From: an uncultured Oscillospiraceae bacterium
GTDB lineage: Bacteria; Bacillota; Clostridia; Oscillospirales; Acutalibacteraceae
Assembly (NCBI GenBank): GCA_900542375.1
Contig: UQNI01000031.1
Location: forward strand, 1 to 22,325
DNA: 22,325 nt
Direction of reading: 5' to 3'
Under the pieces are notes generated by a model. The model did not search any database. It worked only from the letters and a program-made list of their open reading frames with translations, and had not been told where the DNA came from. Shown here in pieces: positions 1 to 7,796 of this stretch. How positions within the stretch are numbered: position 1 is the first letter of the stretch; every line of letters begins with the position of its first letter. A program made the position numbers and the translations under genes.

Positions 1-3
1 AGA

Positions 4-1683
4 ATGAAAGTATTAATTTTAAATGGAAGTCCTAAAAATGAACAGAGCAATACTCTAAAATTAACAAACTCTTTTTTGGATGGCATGAAGGAATATGGAG
101 CAATAGAGGAAGAATATATTCATGTTTCACAAAAAGATATGAAACCTTGTTTAGGTTGTTTTTGCTGCTGGACCAAAACGCCGGGACAATGTGTTTATCA
201 TGATGATATGAAAGAAATGATTCCTAAACTGCTGGAAGCAGATGTTATTATTTGGAGTTTTCCGCTTTATTATTTTGGTATGCCATCCGGAATCAAAGCA
301 TTTATGGATCGCATGCTTCCTATGAATTTACCGTTTATGAGCGAAAGAGAGGATGGAGGTTCAGCACATCCGCCACGCTATCCACAAATGACACAGGTAA
401 AACATGTTTTAATCTCCACATGCGGTTTTCATTCCAAACAAAATAATTATGAAGGTTTAGAAAAACAATTTGAAATATGCTTTGGAAATATAAATCAAGG
501 CAGAAACTTTGAAAAAATTTTGTGTCCGGAAGGAGAACTGTTTCGTGTTCCTGAGTTACGGAAAAGAACAAACGAATATTTAGAGTATGTTTGCCAAGCT
601 GGACGTGAATATGTGTTATATGGTTCTATTACGGATAAAACACAGGAACAGTTAAATGAGTTGTTGTTTCCAGCAGATATGTTCATGAAAATGGCAGATG
701 CCAGTTGGGAAATTTCTGATACATCTCAAGCAGCATCGGCAGGAGTGGCATCAGCGCAAAATTTTCCGTCAGATATACAAATTTCTGCGCTTGGATTTAC
801 AAAACAAATGGCTGCTCTATATAATAACAAATCGTGGAAGAAAAAAGATATTGTTTTGGAAATGCATTACACCGACTTAAACCAAACGTATCAAATTTGG
901 CTTTTAGAGCATGGCTCAAAAGTGGTAGAGGATTCCAATCAATTTTTACCGTATACAGCACGTGTGGAAACACCGTTGACTGTATGGAAAGACATTGGTG
1001 CAGGTAAACTGGATAGCATGAAGGCGCTGATAGAGAAAAAATATAAAATTTTAGGCGACCTTGCCTTTATGAGTCAATGGGAAGAATATTTTGGAGGAAC
1101 AAACGATACTGGAAAGCAAAAGAAAGAGAAAACAAAAGAAAAACAAAGCAGTTTGTGGATATTATTACTTCCTTGGCTAATGGTATGGATTGCAATTCCA
1201 ATACATTCCTATTGGGGAAGTTTTGCGGCAATGCTGGGCAGTGCGGTTACTGTGCTATCTTACTTTTTAGTTCGCTTAACACCTTATGATATCATCAGTA
1301 TTTTTGTTTGTGGTATGATTTCAGCACTGGGATTGATTGGTGTTCCGATTTTGTGGCTGATACCGGCAGCATATTTGCTCTTTGGTCTGTTATGGCTGGT
1401 ATCAGCATTCCTGTCAATACCGTTATCAGCTTGGTATTCTTGTAATCAATACGGTGGGTTGAAGAATGCAAAAGATAATTTATTATTTATTTCTACCAAT
1501 CGTATTTTAACAATTTGCTGGGGGATATTATATCTTTGCACACCAATTTGGACTTTTTTTCTTATGCAAACAGATTTTAGCAAATTAATTAGCCTGGTTA
1601 ATTCAGTTTTTCCTGCATTATTGGGAATATTTACATGGTGGTTTCAAAAATGGTATCCTGCTCGCAAAGCAGCCGGTAAATAA
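4..1683 (+). CDS. Flavodoxin-fold NAD(P)H reductase fused to an SCP2-like domain and membrane helices
   Basis: This 559-residue protein has three parts. Residues 1-205 are a flavodoxin-like FMN-dependent reductase: it opens with the beta strand and phosphate loop LILNGSPKNEQSNTL, and has a cysteine cluster at 49-55 (CLGCFCC followed by WTKTPG) and the flavin-edge segment SFPLYYFGMPSG near 85-96. Residues of about 260-365 resemble the SCP2 sterol-carrier fold (TRxETPxxVW, then ALIEKKYKILGDL). From about residue 384 to 550 there are five or six hydrophobic segments, so the C-terminus is probably in the membrane. The start lies three bases inside the window, so its ribosome site and promoter are not visible and a longer N-terminus cannot be excluded, although LILNGSP is where family members begin. 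Substrate unknown; a quinone or small-molecule reductase is an inference. Confidence 0.85.
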   Translation: MKVLILNGSPKNEQSNTLKLTNSFLDGMKEYGAIEEEYIHVSQKDMKPCLGCFCCWTKTPGQCVYHDDMKEMIPKLLEADVIIWSFPLYYFGMPSGIKAFMDRMLPMNLPFMSEREDGGSAHPPRYPQMTQVKHVLISTCGFHSKQNNYEGLEKQFEICFGNINQGRNFEKILCPEGELFRVPELRKRTNEYLEYVCQAGREYVLYGSITDKTQEQLNELLFPADMFMKMADASWEISDTSQAASAGVASAQNFPSDIQISALGFTKQMAALYNNKSWKKKDIVLEMHYTDLNQTYQIWLLEHGSKVVEDSNQFLPYTARVETPLTVWKDIGAGKLDSMKALIEKKYKILGDLAFMSQWEEYFGGTNDTGKQKKEKTKEKQSSLWILLLPWLMVWIAIPIHSYWGSFAAMLGSAVTVLSYFLVRLTPYDIISIFVCGMISALGLIGVPILWLIPAAYLLFGLLWLVSAFLSIPLSAWYSCNQYGGLKNAKDNLLFISTNRILTICWGILYLCTPIWTFFLMQTDFSKLISLVNSVFPALLGIFTWWFQKWYPARKAAGK

Positions 1684-1716
1684 AAAACAGCGGAATACAT
1701 CCGCTGTTTTTTATTT
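1682..1716. terminator. Bidirectional intrinsic terminator
   Basis: A 7-bp stem CAGCGGA/TCCGCTG with a 5-nt loop is flanked by A6 on the left and T6 on the right, so it works on both strands. It sits between the convergent reductase-fusion gene and the DUF3048 lipoprotein gene. Confidence 0.9.
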
Positions 1717-2804
1717 TATGCGATTACTGTATTTTCACTATAATTTTCGGGTAGCAAACCAATCCAGCTTTTACCTGCATTTAAAACCAATTCATTTCCA
1801 TTCTTGTCATAAAGTTTTAAAGGATTGCTTGGTGTATTGCCTTTTTTCCAAGTGATGGTCTCATAGGTACCATTAGAGATATAAAATCCTTCTCCGCCGC
1901 TTAAATCCATATCTACACGTCCGGAACCATCACCTGCAATAGTGGATACATTCATATACAAACCAATTACATTTGTAACAGCCATTTGCTGGCCGTTATC
2001 ATCTTTCATTGGTGTACCTTCAATGCTATTGTAGTATAATCCGTCTGATTCGTCGTATGTAAAAGTATGGTTATATCCTGCAGTGGAAAAAAATACATCC
2101 ACTTGCTTACAAGTGCCGTCAGTTAGGGTGCGTTTTTCATTCGGTTTTCCAAACGTAAATGGGGAAGCGTATTGACTGTTTGCTTTTGTTTCAATTTCTT
2201 TTTGTTCCATTAAGGTCAAAATATTTTCACCGGTAGTATATCCTGTGTGCTCTATGGCAACATTTCGAGTGTTATCACGGAAAAAATATGAGCCTTCGTA
2301 GCTAAGACCATCAAGTTCATCCACGCCATTTGTAGAAACAGAAGTATAGGCTTGCGGACTTCCGCCCCAATGCACAAGCACAGCATCAAAACCGTCAGCT
2401 ATTTCTACAAAGTCATGGCGCATACTGCGAAGAGAACCTATTTTAGGAACATTGCTTACATCTGAAAACAGCCACATCATACGTGTACTGCCGCCTTCAA
2501 CGAGACCTTCAATTACAACATCTGCAGAGCAAAGTCCCCAATGTGGCCGCGCGTTAGGATTGTTATTAATCATAAAGGCAATAGGACGTTGACCTTTGGC
2601 AGATGTAGCAAGATTGTTTTCTCCTGTTAAAGGATTGATATTTTCGTATTTGACTTCGGCTACACTGCTTGGGGCGGATTCTTCTGATACAACAGAACTT
2701 GTGTCATCTTGATTACCGCAAGCGGTTAAAGAAGCTACCAATAACAGTGCAGCAGCAGAACATAAAATAGTATTGCGTAACATTTTTTTCTTTTTCAAAT
2801 TCAA
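1716..2804 (-). CDS. DUF3048 (YerB-like) lipoprotein
   Basis: This is a secreted lipoprotein of about 360 residues. It has a lysine-rich N-terminus, a hydrophobic core and a lipobox LTAC with the lipidated Cys at residue 29, followed by a Ser-rich linker. The remainder matches the DUF3048/YerB family: NPLTG, RPIAFMINNNPNARPHWGL, VIEGLVEGGSTRMMWLF and LVHWGGSPQAY. The biochemical role of the family is unknown; it lies outside the membrane. No ATG fits the ribosome site AGGAG at 2812-2808. The annotated start TTG at 2804 leaves only 3 nt of spacing, while a second in-frame TTG at 2798 leaves 9 nt and may be the true start; the first ATG (2783) is 24 nt away. It is transcribed alone, divergently from the ArsR gene. 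Confidence 0.88.
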   Translation of the reverse strand: MNLKKKKMLRNTILCSAAALLLVASLTACGNQDDTSSVVSEESAPSSVAEVKYENINPLTGENNLATSAKGQRPIAFMINNNPNARPHWGLCSADVVIEGLVEGGSTRMMWLFSDVSNVPKIGSLRSMRHDFVEIADGFDAVLVHWGGSPQAYTSVSTNGVDELDGLSYEGSYFFRDNTRNVAIEHTGYTTGENILTLMEQKEIETKANSQYASPFTFGKPNEKRTLTDGTCKQVDVFFSTAGYNHTFTYDESDGLYYNSIEGTPMKDDNGQQMAVTNVIGLYMNVSTIAGDGSGRVDMDLSGGEGFYISNGTYETITWKKGNTPSNPLKLYDKNGNELVLNAGKSWIGLLPENYSENTVIA

Positions 2805-2830
2805 TCTCTCCTCTTTATCACTTATAATTT

Positions 2831-2858
2831 ATTATACATCATAATACAATAGTTTCAA
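2831..2858 (-). promoter_or_regulatory. Promoter of the DUF3048 gene
   Basis: On the minus strand TTGAAA (2858-2853), a 16-nt spacer and a perfect TATAAT (2836-2831) form a sigma-A type promoter. Transcription would start near 2824, just before the AGGAG site. Confidence 0.7.
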
Positions 2859-2947
2859 ATAATAAAATGTCTAAATATTAAAATTAGTAAGATTGTACAA
2901 TCTGATTTCTGAAATTTTATTTTTATTATCTTTTTATATCTATTTTA

Positions 2948-2965
2948 ATAGCGATTACTCGCTAT
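2948..2965. promoter_or_regulatory. Inverted repeat in the divergent control region
   Basis: ATAGCGA-TTAC-TCGCTAT is a perfect 7-bp inverted repeat with a 4-nt loop, about 50 bp upstream of the ArsR promoter -35. No T-run follows, so an operator is more likely than a terminator. What binds it is unknown. Confidence 0.45.
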
Positions 2966-3013
2966 ATTAAGAAAACATAAAGCAAATCATATATGAAAAA
3001 TTTTTTAGATTTG

Positions 3014-3042
3014 TTGACAAATGTCTAATTTTTGTATATAAT
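3014..3042 (+). promoter_or_regulatory. Perfect-consensus sigma-A promoter of the ArsR-type gene
   Basis: TTGACA (3014-3019), a 17-nt spacer and TATAAT (3037-3042) match the consensus at every position. The start site should be near 3049, giving a leader of about 154 nt before the ArsR start codon. Confidence 0.85.
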
Positions 3043-3064
3043 GCCAGTGTTTAGTATTGATCGT

Positions 3065-3186
3065 AGCATAATATATGTTATTCGTAACATTTTATGCTTT
3101 ATTGATAACATTATTCTGCTTTTTCTTGCAAATAATGATAACCTAATATGTATAGTTTTGATTATTGTACTATTAATATATAGTAC
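3065..3186 (+). promoter_or_regulatory. Structured 5' leader of the ArsR-type gene (three hairpins)
   Basis: Three inverted repeats lie between the promoter and the ribosome site. The first (3065-3098) has the outer stem AGCATAA/TTATGCT, an inner stem ATGTTA/TAACAT and a TTCG tetraloop. The second pairs CATTATT (about 3109-3115) with AATAATG (about 3131-3137). The third (3167-3186) is GTACTAT-N6-ATAGTAC and ends one base before the AGGGAGG ribosome site. They may be operators for the regulator itself or RNA structures affecting translation. No riboswitch class is recognised. Confidence 0.5.
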
Positions 3187-3202
3187 AGGGAGGATTAAGA
3201 AA

Positions 3203-3508
3203 ATGTATGAAGAAAAAAAGAATATGAAAACATTATCACTTGATGAATGTGCAGAAGATGCCGAATTGCTAAAAGCGTTGGCAAATCCCACACGCCTGAG
3301 TATTGTCAATCATTTACTTGTCAATAAATGTAATGTAATTGCAATTGAAACCAGCTTAGGTGTAAAACAGAGTAATGTTTCAAGACATTTATTTGTTTTA
3401 AAAAGTGCAGGAATTGTTGAGGGGAAAAGAGAAGGAAACGAGATATACTATGAGGTTATTAACCAGAAAGTAATAAAATTGGTGGAATTGCTTGTGGCCT
3501 TAAAGTAA
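3203..3508 (+). CDS. Small ArsR-family winged-helix transcriptional regulator
   Basis: The 101-residue product has the ArsR/SmtB fold: LLKALANPTRLSIVNHLL, then a recognition helix KQSNVSRHLFVLKSAGIV and a wing GKREGNEIYYEV. The open frame extends upstream to 3032, but the ATG at 3203 is the start because GGGAGG (3188-3193) lies 9 nt before it and the promoter lies at 3014-3042, overlapping the longer frame. The classic metal motif ELCVCDL is absent; the only cysteines are Cys16 and Cys43, so a thiol or sulfide signal is as likely as a metal. No transporter or redox gene lies in the same operon, so the target is not evident; self-regulation through the leader repeats is an inference. Confidence 0.88.
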   Translation: MYEEKKNMKTLSLDECAEDAELLKALANPTRLSIVNHLLVNKCNVIAIETSLGVKQSNVSRHLFVLKSAGIVEGKREGNEIYYEVINQKVIKLVELLVALK

Positions 3509-3515
3509 TTGAGTA

Positions 3516-3557
3516 CATAATAAAAACGTTTTGCATATGCAAAACGTTTTTATTATG
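3516..3557. terminator. Perfect 42-bp palindrome, bidirectional terminator
   Basis: Two 21-nt arms meet at GCATATGC without a mismatch or loop, containing AAAAACGTTTTGC and its complement. T-rich ends on both strands allow termination from both convergent genes. The stop codon of the radical SAM gene (3555-3553) lies inside the right arm. Confidence 0.88.
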
Positions 3558-5277
3558 ATATAGGAAAAAAGTAATGGTGTGCTTTTCCGGTTAAATCTCT
3601 CTTTTGATAGTCGAATAAGACTGCGGTGGGTGTTAACGCTTTTGTTTCAGGATGGAAAGGAAATACCTGCATATGCACAATTTTTGCAATGCGTTTGGAA
3701 CTTTCAGAAGTGTAATTTGGAAGATAGGTCTCAATATGTTCCTGTGATTCATAAAATGTGGAAATCCAATCACGATGTTCATATTGATATGCGTTATCTG
3801 TAAAAGCAGGAAGTTTTTTGGGCTTTTCATGTAAACAAATATCGTAAATACATAATTGTTTCATAGTTTCGGTAAAAATACGATTGGTAGATTGCCAAAA
3901 GTAACACAAAATTTCGTAATATTGTTCTTTTGAATGATTGGATAGGTGATATCTGTTTGCAGTGTAAAAAGAACCCAGTTGAGCAAAAAAATCGAATGGT
4001 GTTTCAAACTCTTGTATCATATATGTAAGAATGGTTTGAAAACGCCCACTGTTGTAATAAATTTCGACCATGTCTTCTATGTCTTTTAAAAATAAAATAT
4101 CATCAAAAGATAACCAATTGGTTTGAAGTACCTCAAACGGTGCCTTTGGCGTGTATAAAATGCCATATTCGCTGCACTGTCTGTGTATAGAGGAACCTTT
4201 GAGTACTTTTAAAAATCCCAGTTGCAGTTGCTGTGGACGAATTTGGAATACTTGATTAAAAGAGTGTCGAAATGAGCTAATATCTTCGAAAGGAAGTCCT
4301 GCGATTAAATCTAAATGAAGGTGTATATTGCCAAAGGAATCTATTTCTTTACATATTTGGAGCAATTTGTTTGTATCTGTTTTTCTCGTAATTGCTGATA
4401 ATGTTTCCGTATTGGTGGATTGTACTCCAACTTCAAACTGAAATTGCTCTTTTCTGACGGTACTTAAAAATGAAATTGTCTCTTGGTCCAATAATTCTCC
4501 GGCAATTTCAAAGTGAAAGTTTGTAATACCGTTATCATGCTCTTTTAAATAGTTCCAAATAGAGAAAGCGTAAGCTTTATTGCAGTTAAATGTCCTGTCT
4601 ACAAATTTTACCTGTGGCACGTCCTTGGATAAAAATAAATCTAGGCATTGATATACTTGTTCTAACGGCATAAAACGAACGCCCTTTTCAATGGATGACA
4701 GGCAATATCCGCATTGGAAGGGACAACCACGTGAACATTCAAAATATAGAATACGTCCTTTTTCTTTTTCCAAATCAGGATATGGAAAGGGAAGCTGTGA
4801 CAGAGAAATAGGGGAGGCTTGTTCTGTTTCTGCAATGTGCTGCCCAATTCGATAGGTAAAAGAAGGAACAGACGCTGCCGGAGTTTTTGATTGCAAGTGT
4901 TTCAATAATGGAATGAGAGCTGCTTCACCTTCGCCGCGTATGATTCCGTCAATAAAAGTATATTGTTCCATGATTTCTGTGCTGTTATAGCTGACTTCCG
5001 GTCCGGCTAATAGTAGTTTGATGTTGGGCATCACTTGTTTTAATTGACAGCATAGGTCTAATATGATGTCAATATTCCAAATATAACAGGAAAAAATCAT
5101 ATGATTGGCTTTTGTAAGATATAGTTCACGCAATAGCTGGGGCAGACGTTGATTGATAGTATATTCAGCAATTTCTGTTGAAGTATAACCGTTTTGTTTT
5201 GCCAGTTCATGCATATAACGAACAGCCAAATTGGTATGAATGTATTTTGCATTGATTGCAACAAATAGTGTTTTCAT
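3553..5277 (-). CDS. B12-binding domain radical SAM protein (DUF4080 type)
   Basis: The 574-residue product has an N-terminal cobalamin-binding-like Rossmann domain (about 1-130, with LLLAGPEVSYNS and GIIRGEGE), then a radical SAM domain whose CxxxCxxC cluster motif is CPFQCGYC (Cys185, Cys189, Cys192), and a C-terminal DUF4080-like region. The usual DxHxxG histidine motif of B12 ligation is not seen in the N-domain. Such proteins carry a 4Fe-4S cluster and SAM; their substrates are mostly unknown. The ATG at 5277 is preferred over an upstream TTG at 5289 because GAGG (5287-5284) sits 6 nt before it, and the TTG overlaps that site. It is transcribed alone from the extended -10 promoter at 5307-5335. 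Confidence 0.9.
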   Translation of the reverse strand: MKTLFVAINAKYIHTNLAVRYMHELAKQNGYTSTEIAEYTINQRLPQLLRELYLTKANHMIFSCYIWNIDIILDLCCQLKQVMPNIKLLLAGPEVSYNSTEIMEQYTFIDGIIRGEGEAALIPLLKHLQSKTPAASVPSFTYRIGQHIAETEQASPISLSQLPFPYPDLEKEKGRILYFECSRGCPFQCGYCLSSIEKGVRFMPLEQVYQCLDLFLSKDVPQVKFVDRTFNCNKAYAFSIWNYLKEHDNGITNFHFEIAGELLDQETISFLSTVRKEQFQFEVGVQSTNTETLSAITRKTDTNKLLQICKEIDSFGNIHLHLDLIAGLPFEDISSFRHSFNQVFQIRPQQLQLGFLKVLKGSSIHRQCSEYGILYTPKAPFEVLQTNWLSFDDILFLKDIEDMVEIYYNSGRFQTILTYMIQEFETPFDFFAQLGSFYTANRYHLSNHSKEQYYEILCYFWQSTNRIFTETMKQLCIYDICLHEKPKKLPAFTDNAYQYEHRDWISTFYESQEHIETYLPNYTSESSKRIAKIVHMQVFPFHPETKALTPTAVLFDYQKRDLTGKAHHYFFPIS

Positions 5278-5306
5278 AAAAGTCCTCAAAATATAAATTT
5301 CGTTTT

Positions 5307-5335
5307 ATTATAGCATAGAAAAAATTGCGAAGCAA
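5307..5335 (-). promoter_or_regulatory. Extended -10 promoter of the radical SAM gene
   Basis: TTGCTT (5335-5330), a 17-nt spacer and TGC-TATAAT (5315-5307) form a strong extended -10 promoter. Its -35 lies inside the right arm of the terminator-like hairpin of repeat unit 1, so termination from upstream and initiation share the same bases. Confidence 0.7.
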
Positions 5336-5371
5336 TTTTTTAGCAGATGAAGGCTAAAACGTTCTTGCCAA
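5308..5371 (-). repeat. Tandem intergenic repeat, unit 1
   Basis: A 64-nt unit that on the minus strand reads TTGGCAAGAACGTTTTAGC, a 9-nt variable stretch, a perfect 10-bp hairpin AAAAAATTGC-TTC-GCAATTTTTT (5341-5319) and TATGCTATAA. The hairpin ending in T6 looks like an intrinsic terminator, and the last part is a promoter -10. It is the copy closest to the radical SAM gene. Confidence 0.75.
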
Positions 5372-5399
5372 CAGCCAAAACTTTAGTTTTGCTGCTGTT
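5370..5399 (-). ncRNA. Variable hairpin between repeat units 1 and 2 (possible small RNA)
   Basis: AACAG and CAAAAC pair with GTTTTG and CTGTT around a TTTA loop. A transcript from the promoter in unit 2 (start near 5401) would contain this hairpin, the conserved GGCAAGAACGTTTTAGC and the terminator of unit 1, about 80 nt in all. Expression is inferred from sequence only. Confidence 0.35.
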
Positions 5400-5408
5400 G
5401 CAAGGTTG

Positions 5409-5472
5409 TTATAGCATAAAAAAAAATTGCTATGCAATTTTCAACTGATAAACGCTAAAACGTTCTTGCCAA
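5409..5472 (-). repeat. Tandem intergenic repeat, unit 2
   Basis: It is 64 nt like unit 1, with identical ends (TTGGCAAGAACGTTTTAGC and TATGCTATAA) and a divergent middle. The hairpin is AAAATTGC-ATA-GCAATTTT, followed on the minus strand by a run of nine T (5426-5418), a good intrinsic terminator. TTGCAT (5437-5432), an 18-nt spacer and an extended -10 TGCTATAAC follow, a plausible promoter. The hairpin sequence differs from unit 1 while its pairing is kept. Confidence 0.75.
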
Positions 5473-5480
5473 TAAACAAA

Positions 5481-5516
5481 AACAAACATTGAAAGGACTA
5501 TCTTTCAATGTTTGTT
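5481..5516 (-). ncRNA. Strong hairpin between repeat units 2 and 3 (possible small RNA)
   Basis: A perfect 15-bp stem (AACAAACATTGAAAG with its complement) closes a 6-nt loop. On the minus strand it is followed by T-rich sequence and then the conserved part of unit 2. It could be the body of a small RNA or an additional terminator for the upstream operon. Confidence 0.4.
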
Positions 5517-5532
5517 TTGTTGTTATTACCAG

Positions 5533-5595
5533 ATTATTAAATGAAAAAATTATAAAGTAGTTTTCAATCGGTAAAAGCTAAAACAACTTTTCCTC
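5533..5595 (-). repeat. Tandem intergenic repeat, unit 3 (degenerate)
   Basis: The same layout is recognisable: GGAAAAGTTGTTTTAGC in place of GGCAAGAACGTTTTAGC, then ACCGATTGAAAA, a decayed hairpin and a T6 run at 5548-5543. A TATAAT lies at 5554-5549 but without a good -35. A further hairpin, GTTTTGCA-ATTTC-TGCAAAAC (5599-5619), precedes it, as hairpins precede the other two units. Confidence 0.6.
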
Positions 5596-5630
5596 TGTGT
5601 TTTGCAATTTCTGCAAAACTTCTGCATGCT

Positions 5631-7796
5631 TTATCTGTTTTCCAACTTAGATTTTTTTGATTTTAGATGTTTCATAATTAGAATAATTGCGATTACAATC
5701 AAGATTAAAACAAAAACACCAACTGCAATATAAATATAAATGAGATAGGTGTCGTTGACCAGTTCACCTTCAGCATTTTCGGTTGCCTTATACTTCAAGT
5801 CATACCTTCCATCGCCATTTTCGTCTACATTCAATATAGTTGAATCTGAATTGGTCGCCACAGTATCAATTACAGTCTGTTCCGTAATTTTTATATTACT
5901 GAATGTGCGCAAATCGGTATACTCTCCGGTATCATCCATAAATCTAATGGTATAGTCCATATACCCGTTGCCGTTACCCTCAATTTGGATATTATAATCT
6001 GTACCTTCTTTTAATCGCAGTATCTTCACTCGATTATCGCTGTTATTGGTTCCTTTTTCATTATCCTCAAATGTTAAAGAGCCAAAAGCAGTGCGGGTAT
6101 TCAGGTTTTCTTCTATAGAGCATAATGTTTCACCATCGTACGTTACCGTCACATCAACAGGACATGCTATGCGAACATATATGTACTTTTGTCCATTGAT
6201 TTGATCCGCAATATCGCCAAAGAAAAATATTAAATTATCTGCGTTTTCAACCTCAAAGTGACACCCTTCACTTGCAATGTTTTCTAACAGTGCCTGTGGT
6301 GAGGTTTTATCGTGTGAATTACTAAAAAAGCCTAATGTATAGATATATATGCCTTCATTTTTGATTGTTTCAGCAAACTCTATGAGTTCATCGCCTGTTT
6401 TGCCCTCGTTGGGTTCACCGTCACTCATAAGTACGATTATTTTCTTTTTTGCATTGCTGCTCTGTAACATGGAATATGCCTGTGATAACCCCGCTTCCAT
6501 ATTGGTTCCGCCACCAGAATTGAGATTCTGTATTACATTCGTCAAATACCTTTCAGTCATACAGAAGTCAGCAATACACATACTGGTATTATCATAAGTA
6601 ACAACACCGATACTGGAATCTTCCTTTAAAACCGTATTGATAAACCTTTCTGATGCATTTTTGGTTTCATTCATTGGAGTACCCCTCATACTACCTGAAA
6701 CATCAAGAACCAAGGCTATGTCTCGCTCATCTGAGCCGGACATCAAAGGCCATTCCGTTTTTCCGTTACCCTTTTCAATCTCATCAATTTTTGCTTGGAC
6801 ACAATCGGCATAAGCCTGGGCACCCTTCTCATTGGGATGCATGGAATATGCTGATGGTACTATAAGACTTGATTCTAAATCTTGAGATTTGCTACCAATA
6901 TATACCTCATTCAAAAAAGCGTCATTGGAATAGGCGCCGTGTCCATCAAAAGCCTCCTCAACAGACACAAAACAGATTTTCATTCCGTCCACTTTGCACG
7001 ATTTCACAATGGATTCGATTTCGTCATTGAATCTGCTTACCGAATCATTAATGAGAGCAGCATCTCTCTCATTAAACAAGAATCTGCTTCCGTTAGGGTC
7101 CAGTAATTTGGGGTATCCGGCAACAATAATTTTAGCTTGTGCACCTGCAGCATCTTGAATATCGCAATAAGCTTGATAAAGTCTATCTCTTATGCTTTCA
7201 CCGCCGTCAATACCATAATAAAATTCTTCCCAAACGGAATCTAATTTGTCGGTTAATAGTCCGGGATTAAATGAAAATGATAGAGCTGCCTTGGTTATAA
7301 CATCCGTAAACTGCGCATCATTTCCTCCAATGGAAACAGTAACATATTCCGCTTTTTTATCACCTAATTCTTTAAAAACATCAAGCTGTTTATCAATATA
7401 ACGACTGCCTTTCTTCCCGTCAATGTCATAGTCCTTACGTTGGGTGTGAGTCAAATTATCGGTTGTTGCTCCGGATGTAGCCACAAAAAACCAATTATCA
7501 TTACGATTTTGAGACATAGAACCATTTACTCCCTCCAGAGTAAGTCTTCCGGGCCAACTTTTTTCAGACCTATGTGCAAGCCAATCCTGATTTTTCACTT
7601 TATCGGCTGTTGATTCATTTTGACCATAAAACGGCTCAATACCTTCTCCTGATGAATAGGAATCACCGAGAGAAACCATGACTCTGCTTCCTTCTGTAGC
7701 AGTTTCTGCGTGAACATTTACTGTTATCATAGGGAAAAAAGCAAAAGATACGATTACACCACAAAGAAGTAATATTACAATTTTTTTAACCGTCAT
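5631..7796 (-). CDS. Secreted, membrane-anchored SGNH hydrolase fused to a von Willebrand A domain
   Basis: The 721-residue protein starts with a signal peptide (hydrophobic 6-27, ending VHAETA). Residues of about 37-340 are an SGNH/GDSL hydrolase: GDSYSSGEG with the nucleophile Ser46, block II around Gly109, GGND at 157-160 and the catalytic His320 in MHPNEKG. The usual DxxH aspartate is replaced by Tyr317, as in SGNH esterases that use a dyad. Residues of about 358-535 are a VWA domain with a complete MIDAS: DVSGS 365-369, Thr431 and Asp459. A beta-rich segment follows, then a membrane helix (684-708) and a basic tail. The likely topology is extracellular hydrolase plus metal-dependent adhesion domain tethered at the cell surface; the substrate is unknown. 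It overlaps the upstream zinc-ribbon gene by 4 nt (ATGA), suggesting translational coupling. Confidence 0.9.
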   Translation of the reverse strand: MTVKKIVILLLCGVIVSFAFFPMITVNVHAETATEGSRVMVSLGDSYSSGEGIEPFYGQNESTADKVKNQDWLAHRSEKSWPGRLTLEGVNGSMSQNRNDNWFFVATSGATTDNLTHTQRKDYDIDGKKGSRYIDKQLDVFKELGDKKAEYVTVSIGGNDAQFTDVITKAALSFSFNPGLLTDKLDSVWEEFYYGIDGGESIRDRLYQAYCDIQDAAGAQAKIIVAGYPKLLDPNGSRFLFNERDAALINDSVSRFNDEIESIVKSCKVDGMKICFVSVEEAFDGHGAYSNDAFLNEVYIGSKSQDLESSLIVPSAYSMHPNEKGAQAYADCVQAKIDEIEKGNGKTEWPLMSGSDERDIALVLDVSGSMRGTPMNETKNASERFINTVLKEDSSIGVVTYDNTSMCIADFCMTERYLTNVIQNLNSGGGTNMEAGLSQAYSMLQSSNAKKKIIVLMSDGEPNEGKTGDELIEFAETIKNEGIYIYTLGFFSNSHDKTSPQALLENIASEGCHFEVENADNLIFFFGDIADQINGQKYIYVRIACPVDVTVTYDGETLCSIEENLNTRTAFGSLTFEDNEKGTNNSDNRVKILRLKEGTDYNIQIEGNGNGYMDYTIRFMDDTGEYTDLRTFSNIKITEQTVIDTVATNSDSTILNVDENGDGRYDLKYKATENAEGELVNDTYLIYIYIAVGVFVLILIVIAIILIMKHLKSKKSKLENR

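Noticed and set aside
3032..3202. Upstream extension of the ArsR reading frame
   Set aside because: It overlaps the consensus promoter, and GGGAGG with 9-nt spacing marks the ATG at 3203.
5308..5595. CRISPR array
   Set aside because: Only three diverged units with unequal spacing, internal terminators and promoters, and no cas genes.
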